NCBI GenBank assembly: GCA_946122785.1
Contig: CAMGYJ010000003.1
Location: 5,332,001-5,396,000, forward strand
DNA length: 64,000 bases
Source of the DNA: Linum tenue
Taxonomy: Eukaryota; Streptophyta; Magnoliopsida; Malpighiales; Linaceae
Direction: 5' to 3'
Shown here: positions 10,903 to 22,046 of the stretch, piece after piece
Numbering within the stretch: the first letter of the stretch is position 1
Layout of the letters: every line of letters begins with the position of its first letter
Notes under the pieces: generated by a model
The model's input: the letters and a program-made list of their open reading frames with translations, nothing else
The model's database searches: none
What the model was told of the DNA's origin: nothing
Position numbers and translations under genes: made by a program

Positions 10903-11550
10903 AATTCACCATCTCCCCTCGTATAAAAAAAACTAAGGAGAATTATAAGAATCCATACACTGATACAAGTGTTTAATTTAAATTCATCTCTAACGGAGAA
11001 TGTCCCGAAGCTTGCGGGTGAGATCCTCAGACTTATAAAAGTTCATCGGATTATTGGGAGCCAAAACTCGATTCTCCGAGTTCTTCAGGTGAGTCGCCTG
11101 CGGCTACTTGATCGATTCCATCTTCCGCTGCACAACAGTAAGAGCGCCCTCTCAACGTTCCCGACGCACACCCTCACCTGTATCCCCCAGAGACTTCTTG
11201 GTCGACATGAAAGTGATTAGTGAAGTGGAGAAAGCGAGGAGGCCAGGACGGCGGCGACGGCGAGACGCTACGGCCATTTGGGAGAGGAAACGTTTTATGT
11301 TTTTGCTTTAATTTTTCCTTTTGTTTTGTATAATTCTTTATTTTTTTGTCAAGAAAATAATATTTTATTCTTGTTTAACGGTAGATGGACGGAATTTTAA
11401 ACGGATGCACAATTCAGTGACCTTAGTGGTACCCGACGCCCTATTCTAACTTTAGTGGTATAGCTCCCCCAATTCTCATACTTTAGTGGCATCAAAGGTA
11501 TTTTACCCTGTCAGATTACATTCCCACACAATTTTGGTTACAGAGATGGG

Positions 11551-11670
11551 TAAGATTTTAAAATCGTGATTCTTTGACGGTATATATGAAAAACGACACC
11601 ACCCGAACCCTAAAATTTTGAAATCGTGATTTTTGGATGGTAAATATGAAAAACGACACCACCCGAACCC
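11551..11670. repeat. 60-bp tandem duplication
   Basis: Two units with a period of exactly 60 bp share GAAAAACGACACCACCCGAA, at about 11588 and 11648. There are several point differences in the rest of the unit. No coding or RNA signal is seen. The remainder of 11509-12885 is AT-rich intergenic sequence without recognisable features. Confidence 0.8.
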
Positions 11671-12885
11671 GTTCTTATCCTCACATTACTATTAGACCAA
11701 CTCTTTTATGTTTTTCCTATCTAATTGCCCCCTCTTTTTTCGCTTACTTTCCTGGTAACTAGATCAATGTACATATTCCCGTTTGTAAAGTTTTAAAAAA
11801 GTTTTAGGCTCACTAAAATGACAATTACAAGCTCTCATGCATAAAATTTATGGACCTTTTTACTAGCAACTCTTTTAGGTACTAAATTGTAAGAAAAAGT
11901 TTAGATACTATAAAACACATACAATTATTCCAATATTTAACTAGCAATGTAAGATAAAATATCCCTCTCAATGGAAAATCAAGAAAGAAATGAGGCCCTA
12001 AGAAGGATAAGGTGGCAAATTACAAATTTAAATGTAAAACCACTTTAACAATATTACTAATTGTAACTCATCCAAACGTGATACTTCTTACAAATATGAT
12101 ATCACATAGCACATAATTGATTCAGAATAATAAATATGAATAGTACTCAATCCAAATAAAATAAACCAATAAAAAGAACTCTCATCATGGGCATCTAATT
12201 TACCCGTGAGTTGCAATATGCAAGTCAAGACGTAGCCTGTTGATCTTGTTTGGGGATACGTTGATGAATCTAATACTAGCTAGTTCATCTACTATTAGTG
12301 CATGTACTTGGTGTAACTAATTTTCAACTCCAATGTTCAATGAACCTATTTAATACCTACACCTTTCTCTTTCCTTTGTTATTTATAGCTAAACTATATG
12401 GCAGGTGTTAGGTAAGAAATTTGGTTTTATCTTTCTCTATGTGTATACTTGGACAAACTTCAAACACTCATTCGATACTTTCTATTATTAGAGTTGAAAT
12501 TGGGCCAGCCCCGTCCTTAACTCGATTTGCAAGGCCAAATTATAAACTTTGATACTCAAATTTATTTTTCTTACAATTTAGTATCTAACTTTATTTTTTT
12601 ACAAATGGGTCCAGAAATTTTGATGATAAAATTATGTTTTAGTACCTTTATATCTTTACCTTGCATTATATTACCTAAATCTTTAAAATTTTACAAACAG
12701 GTATAGTCCAATATGTGAGTACCCTATCTTCTTCGAGTTTCAAATCACTAGTTGTTGCTATGTATCACATGACCAAAAAGTGACAAAATTCTCTCGACCC
12801 TACCCAACTCTTACATGGCCAAAATATAATTTAACACTAAATTGATCCTGTAGACAAACTATCCCAATCAGACCGGGTGGATATA

Positions 12886-13408
12886 TAGCCTATGTTTGGC
12901 CCGACTTTTAGAAGTGTTTTTCGGCATCAAAAGCTTAAGTAGTAGCCTATGTTTGGCCCGGCTTTTAGAAGTACTTTTCAGCATCAAAAGCTGAAGTAGA
13001 GCCAAACACCTCTAAAAGCTCGGCTTTTGAAAAACGCTTTTGTATAACATAAAAGCAGAAGCTCCGATTTGGAGCTTCTGCGAAAAGCTGTTTCGAAAAT
13101 ACAAGATTATCCTTACCATATTTTAATTTTATTTCAGAAAATATAATTTTTTTTCATTTATATCATTTTAAAATAAAAATAAATTATAATATCATATTAT
13201 TAATATAAAAGAAATCTAACAAGCTCTATTTTGACTACTTTCTATTGTTTAGAATTTTTATTCATATTTTATATTATAAGTCCTTTATAGTCATTTTACA
13301 CAATCGCTCATATTAAAAAGCACTTCTAATAGTTTTACAGTCAAACACTAAAAGCTCCAGCTATAAACTGCTTCTGCAAAAACTACAGCAGGACCAAACT
13401 AAACTATA
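12886..13408. mobile_element. MITE with duplicated left end
   Basis: The left end TATAGCCTATGTTTGGCCC and the reverse complement of the right end (TATAGTTTAGTTTGGTCC) are imperfect inverted repeats. The interior contains further inverted GC-rich pieces (AAAGCAGAAGCTCC/GGAGCTTCTG near 13051-13080) and an AT-rich core. No protein is encoded. The first 57 bp are tandemly duplicated (units start at 12886 and 12943). The TSD could not be fixed, so the superfamily is unsettled. The right end lies about 0.4 kb beyond the stop-codon end of the glyoxalase-like gene. Confidence 0.6.
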
Positions 13409-13820
13409 GAGTCATGCTTACCGCCCTAATTCGTATAGCCTCAACTTGTTCCTTACTTTCTACAAATCCCGTGAGCGAAAATACAATCATCTGTAATCTG
13501 ACTTTGTTTCCAGACAATCGTCTGGTGTTGACTATGTTAAAAAAAAATACAATCATTCACATAACTGACAACAACGGATTACGAAAATCAAACTCTATTA
13601 TACATACTCGTAGGAAAAAAAAAAGAAGAAAAAAAAGTCTTAAAAACCCAGCTACCCAATTAATTAATTAACATGCACATAATTAAATTAGAAAAGGAAA
13701 AGAAATCCATATTTTACAATGCAGAACGGCATTAACAAATACAACATTACTTATTCAATTATATACAATTAATCAGTTTCTAACTCTTTCCAAGTAATAT
13801 ATATCTGCTAATCATCATCA

Positions 13821-15107
13821 TCATGATGAAGTTGATGAATTCAGCGTGCTACACGGCCGGCCGAGACTCAGAATGTTGGACTCCGATGATCTGCAGCCAC
13901 CGCCACGAACGACCACGGCCGCCGCCGCCGGCAGCAACGGAACCACCGGCAGATTGTCGCAGTTGCAAATTTCAACCATGTGGCCATCTGGGTCGTGGAA
14001 GAAGAGTTGATCCACGTAAACTCCTCCTTCCTCCACCCTACTCTTCACGTACTCCACCTCCATCTCCTTCAACTTCTTCTCCGCCATCGCCATGCTCTCA
14101 CACTGCCATGACATGCAAATGGAAATCAAACAAATATGTGTAGTTAAGGAAATTATGAAATATCATAAAGTTTTTAACCTTTCTGGCCAAAACATCTTTG
14201 GTACAAAACTAGCCTACTTGTTATACTCATGTTTTCACATTTATAACATGTAGTTCAATATATATATATATATATATATATATTTGTACGAATACGAAAC
14301 ATCGACTATTATTGTTAGATTAAATGAATATTATGATTTGGATTAGAGAATTATGAATAGGCGTTCACCCCATTAGGGTTAGGATATAGTATATCATGAA
14401 CCAAACTCCGGTTCATTCATTGTATAAATGATAGAACTCGCGATAGGTGTACGATAAGATAGAATACACCAGACTTACGCTAGATTGAACCACCTACGAA
14501 TATTAATTATTCCCCATACACATTCGTCAAACGAAAATGAACCGAAAGGGTCGAAATCTGTTCAAATCCCATGCATCATGAATGTTCTACGTAAAATCAA
14601 CTGTCAATATTCGATATTGTGATGGTTCAAAGTTCAAAAGCGCAACTTCTTAATTAATCAAAGACTCCGACATATCAAGAACCCATCTTGTATCAGTAAC
14701 TCGAATCGAATCATTACCTGGAAAGAGATGTGATTGTCCTTGGGATTAATGCGGGTGATGCCTGCTGCAGGAACGTCCTCCTCCTCGAGGTCATCGCATT
14801 GCAGAAGATGGATCCCAATCCCATAATTCGACAGCCTGCAGCATGTTCATATGGCCATGCAAAATCTAACTTTAAACAACATACAAAATCATCAAGTTTG
14901 CAGAAAGAAGGAATTAAAAAGAAATCTAAGTTTTGATTACCATGCACCGTCGAAATTGAAGGAGCCAGGGCGCCTGATGGGAAAGAATCCCAAAACGTTC
15001 TGGTAAAATTCCAGAGATCTCTCTAGCGATCTGCACGCCACCGAGATGTGATTCAACGACTTGAGCTGCAGAGGGTTGTTGCTAATGCTGCTCTTCTTCA
15101 TTATCAT
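13821..15107 (-). CDS. Glyoxalase I-like (vicinal oxygen chelate) protein, 3 exons
   Basis: Spliced minus-strand reading uses exons 15107-14941, 14835-14718 and 14102-13821, all with GT/AG borders, and gives about 188 aa. The protein is a single VOC-fold domain. It has SLNHISV (likely first metal ligand His), FYQNVLGFFPIRRPGSFNFDGAW, GIGIHLLQ, INPKDNHISF, and a C-terminal half with VDQLFFHDPDGHMVEICNCD (metal-ligand Glu). It closely resembles the small plant GLYI.4/GLYI.7-type proteins, which belong to the glyoxalase I family but whose methylglyoxal activity is not settled by sequence. The start is the first ATG before the conserved domain; a second ATG two codons on is equally possible. The C-terminal tail is Ala/Ser-rich and poorly conserved. 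Intron 2 (14103-14717) holds a (TA)n run. The gene appears intact. Confidence 0.88.
14259..14282. repeat. (TA)n microsatellite in intron 2 of the glyoxalase-like gene
   Basis: About 12 TA dinucleotides in an uninterrupted run. It is likely to be length-polymorphic. Confidence 0.9.
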
Positions 15108-15973
15108 TTTTTCTTTCTCTCGTCGATATCCCTTTGCCTGTAACTCGATTAATATATATCTTGTATTTGATAATTGGTTTTCACAGAACAAGAAGAGATG
15201 AATGGCAAAGGCATTCAGGATAGAGAAGGGATTAATTAATGGGTTTGAGAGCTTATATATAATATATATGCAGGCCAATGCCGCCGCCGGTGAGAGGATT
15301 ATGGATAAAAATATATTTGATTGGATTTTCCCCAAAATGCAAGATGAAATATTCTCTGTGCTTGCCTGCCTCATCCTCATCACCAGCTAACGAATGTGAG
15401 ATGGCTGGCTGGCCACAAAAAAAAATTTCAACATTTGGTGCTAGCGTTGAAGAGAAGAGACTTATACCTTCCGTTGCTTAGATATTAGACGTGTTATAAT
15501 AGGCGAAATAACGTGCAATAATAGGGACAAAAGGAGTATAACCGTGTTTGCATTCTCGTGTTTTTGCCTTTTTTGGTATGCATTTTAAGATTTTTGGTTA
15601 TATGTGCTTCGAATGTGGGTTATGGTGGAAACATGGAATTAGTTTTTCTCTCGTTTAGCGAGGGTTTAGGAGAGCGGCGGAAACCCTAGTGGTGTCCGAG
15701 AAGGAGAAGGCTTTTTGCGAGCCAGTTTTCCTAAAGACCAGTTTATACAAATCGATTCACAAATCTACAATCCTTGAAACAGCTACTAGTGTTTCTCTCG
15801 ATTAGCGAGGGTTTAGGAGAGCAGCACCACCAGCCCCACGCAACTGGCTGCACTCAGGATCAAAGAGAGCGGATGTTGATGATATTTGGAGACAGTTACG
15901 CCAGAAATTCGAAGCTGAAAGTACTGGATCCAATCAACCTGTAAGACAACCAAAAGAACCAGAGGCAAAGAGT

Positions 15974-16381
15974 ATGGAAACTAATCAAAAGACACAGACT
16001 GAAGAATGTGAAGGCCAGCAGATCATAGAAGGCCAGAAGGGAAAAGAAGCAAAGTTGCAGGACAATAATACGAAGGAAAATGAGGAAGTAGTGCAACATT
16101 TAACTGATCACACCCCTCTGGAGCTCAGAAAGGAGACTCCAGTGGAAACACAACAACAAGTACAGACAGAGCAGCCGAGACATGGGCTGGGAGTGGGAGC
16201 AGTAGAGAGACTCTTCATGGAAAAACAGGAGGGAAGGGATAATCGGAAACCAACAGTGAAAAGCTGGAGGAGACAGGAGCAGACAAAACATATAGGGGGT
16301 GGGGGAGTGGTAGTAACTCCCCAAAAGAGGACTCATGTGGATAGAGGGGAGGTACCTACCCAATGGAAGAGGACAACTTAA
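15974..16381 (+). pseudogene. LINE ORF1 C-terminal remnant
   Basis: A hydrophilic, Gln/Glu/Lys-rich frame of about 135 residues has no folded domain. It is open upstream to about 15840 (…RADVDDIWRQLRQKFEAES). It lies where plant L1 elements have the linker between the ORF1 zinc knuckle and ORF2. The N-terminal DUF4283/zf-CCHC part expected of plant L1 ORF1 is absent. The sequence jumps from the second 5' UTR repeat straight into this tail, so an internal deletion is likely. Confidence 0.6.
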
Positions 16382-16502
16382 CAAATAAGAAGGCTAGAAC
16401 CTTAATATTTTCCGAGAAGGTAATAAAGGCGACAGAAGGATGCATAAATGATATGGATGGCGATAAGGCGGACCCTGCAGGAGAGCAGGGCCGCCGAGCC
16501 CA

Positions 16503-17411
16503 ATGAGTCTACTGAGTTACAACTGCCGAGGGCTTGGGAAAACCTTGGCAGTTGGAAAGGTGAAGAGTCTGCTTCGCCAATATGATCCCGTCATTGTCTT
16601 CCTGATGGAGACAAAACAGTATGAGAAAGAGTGGAAGGAAAAGATCAAGGAATTTGGTTATCATGATGGAGATGGGGTATCAGCAGGAACAAACAGAGCG
16701 GGGGGCTTCTCCTGATGTGGAAAGCTGAGGTGCAAGTGCAGGTTATGTCCCTATCGAGAAATCATATTGATGCTAAAGTTAAATATCAACCAACAGGGGC
16801 AGAATGGAGATTCACAGGATTTTACGGATGGCCTGAGGGTAAAAACAAGGATAAAAGTTGTGTTTTGTTAAGGCGGCTTCATCAGCAAGTGGATTTTCCT
16901 TGGCTAGTTATGGGGGATTTTAATCTCCTTGCTCATCATTTGGAGAAGAGTGGAAATAGGGAACCAGATATAAGGGAGATGGAAATGTTTCGAGGCACTC
17001 TGGAAGATTGTGGCCTCGAAGACTGTGGCTATTTTGGGAGAATTTTCACATGGGAAAACAACCGTGACGAGGAGAACTACACTAAAGAGAGGTTGGACAG
17101 GGCAGTAGCAAACATTCGTTTGCTTCCTAACATTCGTTTAAATCACCTAGACAGATGTGGTGCTGACCATATACCAATTCAGATGGTTTTGAACACTTTG
17201 GAAGAGGAGATCACATGGGGATGGTCATTTAGGTATGAACATTACTGGGAAAAGCACAAGGATTGCCAGGAGACAGTTAGAGAGGGATGGCTAAACCAGG
17301 AGAATGTTTCGATCATGGACCGAATTAAAGATTGTGAGACAAAGCTGCTGAGTTGGAGTAAAGAGGCTTTTGGATCACTCAAAGCAAGAAGAAACAGAAT
17401 TGAGCGCCTGC
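16503..17411 (+). pseudogene. LINE ORF2, endonuclease part
   Basis: ORF2 begins MSLLSYNCRGLGKTLAV, the usual start of the plant L1 apurinic-type endonuclease. Catalytic motifs follow: FLMETKQ, GFYGWPEG, MGDFNLL and the final ADHIPI. A one-base loss in a G-run at about 16699-16704 shifts the frame, which continues from 16715. The reading frame then runs past 17411 into the Gypsy LTR; residues encoded after 17411 are not LINE protein. The authentic continuation resumes at 27635. Confidence 0.9.
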
Positions 17412-18325
17412 TGGTTCACTCCTACTGTCACTCTAGAAAATGGCCAAGTGTAACCACTTCCAAAAGCGTAGTATAGCGGGTTTGGGTTTTAATGTCAACC
17501 CGGGTCCTAGATGTGATGACTACTCGGTGAATTCTCGTTATCTAGCAGTGGACTTTTAGTGCAGATTCAAACAAACAAAAACACAAAGCAAGTTTAGCGG
17601 TTGTTCAAGTCAAGAGAGGTCACCTGGATATGGTTCCCCCTAGACTGCAGTTAAGCCGGATTGCAATTTACCAAGTTCAGTTTTTATGAAAGTTATACTG
17701 CGGAAGGTTCTTAAACCGTCTGAAGTCTCGACTAAAGGTCTTCAGACCCTCTCAATCTGAGTCTCTAGCGGGCGACTAACCTCCACCGGAGTAAACAGAT
17801 TGAGGCCCTAACGAACCAAACCTCCACTACCGAATTGACTTCGATACAGAATAGCGAATTGGCTCCTCGACTAAAGTCACCAATTCGCTACCTTCAATTA
17901 AGGATGCTCTATCAACCTAGGCAGATATTCTCATTCTAGGTTAAAGCAGAAACAACAGGAATTTGATCAGGATTCATGCCATTCAATCATTCAAACCTCA
18001 ATCGAATATAATCAATTCACAAACTCTGTACTTGGGTTCATACAATCAGACCTAGCATACAAATCTAGGGTTCCCCATACCCAGATGAATGGGGGAACTA
18101 CTCCATAGAGAAAGAAGCAAAAGCATATTCAGACGCGGAAATCATACTGTGAAGACGGATTTCTGCTCCTGGACGTTTAATCGGCACTTCTCCAAGCTCA
18201 AGCCGGGCTCCAATGGTGATGAAGATCAAGCTATGGCACTTGGGAACTCTGGTTCGTCGCTTTCTCTCTCTAGGAATCGCTTTCTCTCTCAAAAACTCGG
18301 AACCCTTGAAAGTTGGTCTTCTTTT

Positions 18326-18333
18326 CCTTTTAT
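18326..18333 (-). promoter_or_regulatory. LTR TATA-like box of element A
   Basis: In element sense the sequence reads ATAAAAGG, about 15 bp downstream of the palindrome array. It is followed by a GA-rich leader. The identical arrangement lies in the other LTR at 27203-27210. Its use as the LTR promoter is inferred. Confidence 0.5.
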
Positions 18334-18349
18334 CAGCTGCCAGATCGCG

Positions 18350-18556
18350 ATACCCGGTCGAAATACCCGGTCGGGTATTTCGGGTCTCGACCGGGTATAT
18401 ACAAAACGCGCCGTTTCATCCTGGGGAAAATCCCCGGTCTGACTCTATAATCCCCGACCGGGGATTTTAGCCATTTGCCCGGGCCCCCTTCTGTTTCTCA
18501 CGGGTGCCCAAATTGATAAATACCCGGTCGGGTATTTTGCCACCTGACCGGGTATT
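18350..18556 (-). repeat. Palindrome array in the LTR of element A
   Basis: Repeated near-palindromes of the form AAATACCCGGTCGGGTATTT occur here, with ATCCCCGACCGGGGAT variants between them. The same array occurs in the other LTR (about 27227-27435) and in the internal promoter-like region (22660-23080). Confidence 0.85.
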
Positions 18557-18751
18557 TTCCTCCTGCAGCCCCCTTAGTCCCAACTCGGCTCCTTTCGACC
18601 CAGAACTCGTTTCTCCGCCTCGATTCCAACGCCGGGTCTGAAATATGACATAAACACACAACCTAGCGTGAAATCGGCTTAAAACACGAGATTCCACATC
18701 ACAAACGGCTTCAGAATAGGGGTGAAAACATGTGTAATTATCGGTCTATCA

Positions 18752-18768
18752 AACTCCCCCACACTTAA
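18752..18768 (-). promoter_or_regulatory. Element A polypurine tract
   Basis: In element sense the sequence TTAAGTGTGGGGGAGTT abuts the 3' LTR. This placement and purine content fit the plus-strand primer. Confidence 0.85.
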
Positions 18769-19528
18769 CCGTTTGCTTGTCCCTAAGCAAACCAAGTCAG
18801 ACACCAGGTAAGCTCAAAACATTTCAAGCAAGTAGGCTTAAGGGCAAATCGTATCGGCACAAAACACGTGGATCATACTGGCTTTCGATCATCAACACAT
18901 GGCAACTCGAATGACAACCTAGAAAACCACCACAGACGACATTAGAGTGCAATAAAGTCGAGCAAAGGAAGAGTTCTCTCCTATTCACCAACCAACATAG
19001 ACTTGACTCAACCACTCGTTCAAAACAGTCACTTCATGCACAAAGCTCAAGATATCAGAATTAAGACCGAGCAATCTAGGTCCTCACCGGGGTAAAGAGT
19101 ATAGAAAATATGAGAAAATGAATCGCTCACTCTCGACCAGTGGGGTTAGGACAATTTGATGCGAAAAATGCGCATGCTTATTCTCTCAATCCCTAACGTC
19201 TCTTCACCATGAATGCAGCCTCTAAATGCTAGAGTTCACATAGGGGGTGTCACCACTAACTAATCTGGAGGTCTTAGACACAGGTTCAAATGACTGGCTA
19301 GGGTCTTGGACATGGGGAAAAAGCCTTTTAGGTGGTGGTAGTTCTAGCACAAGGTTCCACATTTCCAAACCCAACAAAACCACAGTCAAACAAACCAGTA
19401 ACTTTCATTCTGCTATTCTGCATTACTCAACTTCTTTAGGTACAAGAGCGAAGGAGGTTATATAAATGTCAGCATTTCCTAGCAAGACTGCTAAGAAACA
19501 CTACCTAATGGGCACTATTTAGAATTTT

Positions 19529-19606
19529 GGTGGTGGCTCTCTTTTGCTTTGAAATTTTTTTTTTCTTTCCTTGCTTTTCTTTATTTTCCTTAAGAAAACC
19601 ACCACC
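19529..19606 (-). other. Stem-loop with purine-rich loop, element A 3' region
   Basis: GGTGGTGG (19529-19536) pairs with CCACCACC (19599-19606). In element sense the 62-nt loop is A/G-rich. Element B has a similarly placed hairpin with a different stem (56265-56326). Confidence 0.5.
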
Positions 19607-20199
19607 TCTTCACATTTTTCAATTACACGCCCAACTTTTAAGCACTTCCTCCAACCCTCACATTACATTTAGCAGAAATAGCAGCGAACATGTAAAAATC
19701 ACTCTGTGGAACCTTCTAAAAGATGCAAAAGGGTGACTTTTCATTGAAGACCGAAAGAAAGGAAAACACACGGCTCAAAGGGGCTGACTAGGGGTATGAC
19801 ACACCAGGACAGTCAATTTGGTCGTGGGCTAATCCTATGTCTCCATCATCTTAGCTAGTGACAACGTGAATGCTACATTTCATGGAAGAGGGATCTATCG
19901 CACAAGAAAGAAACGAGCAGGCTCAAATCTCACATGGCTACCTATATGCTCTATCTCACATTCTGATTCCCTGAACTAGATGCATAAATGACTGTCAAAA
20001 GCAAGTGATCAAATGCAAGTCACAGTTGGTAAGCAAACAGTTGAAAACTGAACCCCTACACAACTCTACTGCACATCTCAGTCATCACAATAAGCTGTCT
20101 AAGTCACACTCAAGTTTTCATGCATCGAGTCAAAAGCCATTCAATTCTCTAATCACATCCACAATGCCAATACAATCAATTATCAAGCAAACAGCAGTG

Positions 20200-20247
20200 C
20201 TTGGAGCCCTCAAATCTCGAGATTTGGACAGTGGACTAGGCTCCAAG
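20200..20247 (-). other. Conserved hairpin shared with element B
   Basis: The outer stem is CTTGGAGCC/GGCTCCAAG and the inner palindrome is CAAATCTCGAGATTTG. Element B has the same outer stem and an inner stem CAATT/AATTG that differs in sequence but still pairs (57110-57156). It lies just 3' (in element sense) of a PPT-like repeat. Confidence 0.7.
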
Positions 20248-20283
20248 CACCCAACCAGATCGAATGCAGTCAAAAGATAAACA

Positions 20284-20299
20284 TCCCCCCACACTTAAG
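20284..20299 (-). promoter_or_regulatory. Internal PPT-like motif, copy 2 of element A
   Basis: In element sense CTTAAGTGTGGGGGGA, nearly identical to the terminal PPT. It lies 3' of the Athila-ORF1-like frame. Confidence 0.6.
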
Positions 20300-20585
20300 A
20301 TCGACATTGCCCACAATGGAGAAGAGGTAAGGGAAGGGGAACGATGTTACCGGTGTGCACAGACTGCAGGAGACTGGAAATGAACCAGTCAGGAAGAAAC
20401 GGACTGGAGAGAGGACCAGTCGGGAACACAGGCAGAGCTAAAGGAAACCAAAAGCTCAAACACATACATTAGGTCTAATGGTCAGCCCAATAGTACAGCA
20501 TCCAAAAATGAAAAGAAAAAGAAACAAAAACCGACACAAAACAGTTTGCATGCTGACAAAGACCAAAAACACTCAAAACATGCCC

Positions 20586-22042
20586 CTAGGGCCCTCCAAG
20601 ACCGGAGAAGTCGATCTGGTTCATGAGGTCGTCGTCGCCATCCTCTGGTGGCTGGTGTGGTGGTGAAGGATTCCACCGGGTGGTCCAGTGGTGCTCCTCT
20701 GGAGGGTGACAAGCCTGGAGCAGGTGCTCCGAGTACTCTAGCAGTCGGCGGCCTCGATCTCTCTCCCGCTCGATGAGAGCACTAGTGACTCCCATGTGGG
20801 TCTCTAATCGGCCAAGGCGCTCGTCAACGCCCGTCAGCCTGGACCGGTACTCGGCCTGGTGGGCCGAATACTGCTGATAGAACTGGACCTGATGGTCCAT
20901 GAGCTGCTGGTTCTGAAGACCGAGCTGCTGGAACTGGAGCCCCATCTGCTGGAACTGCTCTGTGAAGAAGTCCACCGACGGGCCGGAAGCCATCGACGGA
21001 CCAGAAGGACCAGAGGAGGACTCACCTCTCACCGGTCTCCGTCGAGGCTGAAGGTCCCCAGGGGGGGAGAGCGAGGGCTCCGGCTCATCGGCATCCATGG
21101 CGCCGTCATCATCATCATCAGCATCCTCATCCACCTCCTCGCCTGAGTAGTCAGCATCCTCCTCGTCCTTAGCGAGATCGACAACCTCCTAGGGGGCATA
21201 GAAAGCCCGTCCACCCATGTACGGATGTCATCAGTGGCCAGGAGGCGGGCACTGTGTAGCACGTCCCGGCTGAGGGGTGCGGAGCCGCCCCGTGCAGACG
21301 CATGATGAAGCCCCTGGAAGCTGATGTCGAAATGCCGCGCCAACCGGGTGATCAAGGGACCACAGAAGAGGTGGGTGGGATTCCCGTGGCACCAGGAGAA
21401 GGTGGTGGCCACGAACGAACCCAAGTGGAGCATGTGCTCCGGGTACCCCATCGAGTACATGGCATACAACACCCGCTTCGGAATCTTATGCGAGCCGGTG
21501 GCGTTGGGGACGATAGAGCGGGTGATCAGCAAGTTCAGGATGTGCCACTGCGGCTTGAGGGTGCTGACGTAGGTCTGGCCAGCATCGAAGTAGTCATATC
21601 GATGATCTCGCCGGGCTATCGTGCGGTAGAACCCATCCTGGTTCCAGTCGGTCGGGTTGGCGATCTCGATCTCGTGGCGATCGAACGGGTGGTACTCGAT
21701 CCCCAAGGCATGGGCCAGCTCGTCGACGGTCAGCTCCCTGTGATGGCCACCCATCCTGAATGTCACCGCATAGGCGTCCCGGGCCTTCTTGCGGTCATAA
21801 TGAAATGTGGTGTAGAACTCCCACACCAGCTCCGTGTAGGTAGGCTCGTCTATGGTCAGCAACGTCCGCCAATCGCGGTGACTGATGACGGCGCTGAGCT
21901 CCCGCATGCAGTGGAGCTACTCGAACACCGCCCACTCGAGGTGGTAGTGGCGCTCCAATCTCCCCCGGATCACCTTGCGGAACTGATCCGCGTAGTCCGG
22001 GTGCAGGCGCAGACCCTGCACAAACGGATGGTCCTGAGACAT
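20586..22042 (-). pseudogene. Athila ORF1-like / putative plant transposon protein, broken
   Basis: Read from the ATG at 22042 (MSQDHPFVQGLRLHPDYAD). The N-terminal half has the features of plant retrotransposon 'ORF1' proteins of Athila type: YTELVWEFYTTFHYD, AYAVTFRMGGHHRELTVDELAHALGI, and a later segment with HILNLLITRSI. An acidic linker (DEDADDDDDGAMDADEPEP) and a Gln-rich coiled-coil-like C-terminus follow (EQFQQMGLQFQQLGLQNQQL...). Two lesions are visible: an amber codon about 42 codons in (near 21917) and a one-base shift near 21187. The frame's own ATG follows a candidate 3' splice site. Its molecular role is unknown; in Athila it has been compared with env-like genes. Element B lacks it. 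Confidence 0.65.
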
Positions 22043-22046
22043 GTTC

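Larger units (their letters stand above)
4679..11508. mobile_element. Long-TIR MULE, split by a Copia element
   Basis: The termini are long inverted repeats: 4679 to about 5000 matches the reverse complement of about 11190 to 11508. They begin GGGTAAAATACC and remain clearly alignable for roughly 320 bp. A 10-bp direct repeat TGTCAGATTA lies outside both ends (4669-4678 and 11509-11518). This is a TIR-type Mutator-like element. No MURA transposase is visible, so it is non-autonomous. The interior was about 0.4 kb before the Copia insertion at AATTC (5098-5102/10903-10907). The right interior (about 10910-11210) has coding-like sequence that could be a captured fragment, but the source was not recognised. 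Confidence 0.8.
17412..18751 (-). repeat. Element A 3' LTR
   Basis: 1340 bp. In element sense it starts at 18751. It contains a U3-like region with palindromic ACCCGGTCGGGT motifs (18350-18556) followed directly by a TATA-like box. Confidence 0.9.

Noticed and set aside
14937..15383. 148-codon frame as the first exon of the glyoxalase-like gene with an N-terminal membrane segment
   Set aside because: The hydrophobic N-terminal part is unlike plant homologues, which start just before the SLNHISV region. The ATG at 15107 gives the family length.
16715..17476. 253-codon protein ending VHSYCHSRKWPSV...
   Set aside because: The last about 20 residues are read-through into the Gypsy LTR; the real LINE continuation is at 27635.
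18089..18442. 117-codon plus-strand frame in element A's LTR, conserved at 26966-27319
   Set aside because: The conservation simply reflects about 99% LTR identity. It is antisense to the element and crosses the palindrome array.
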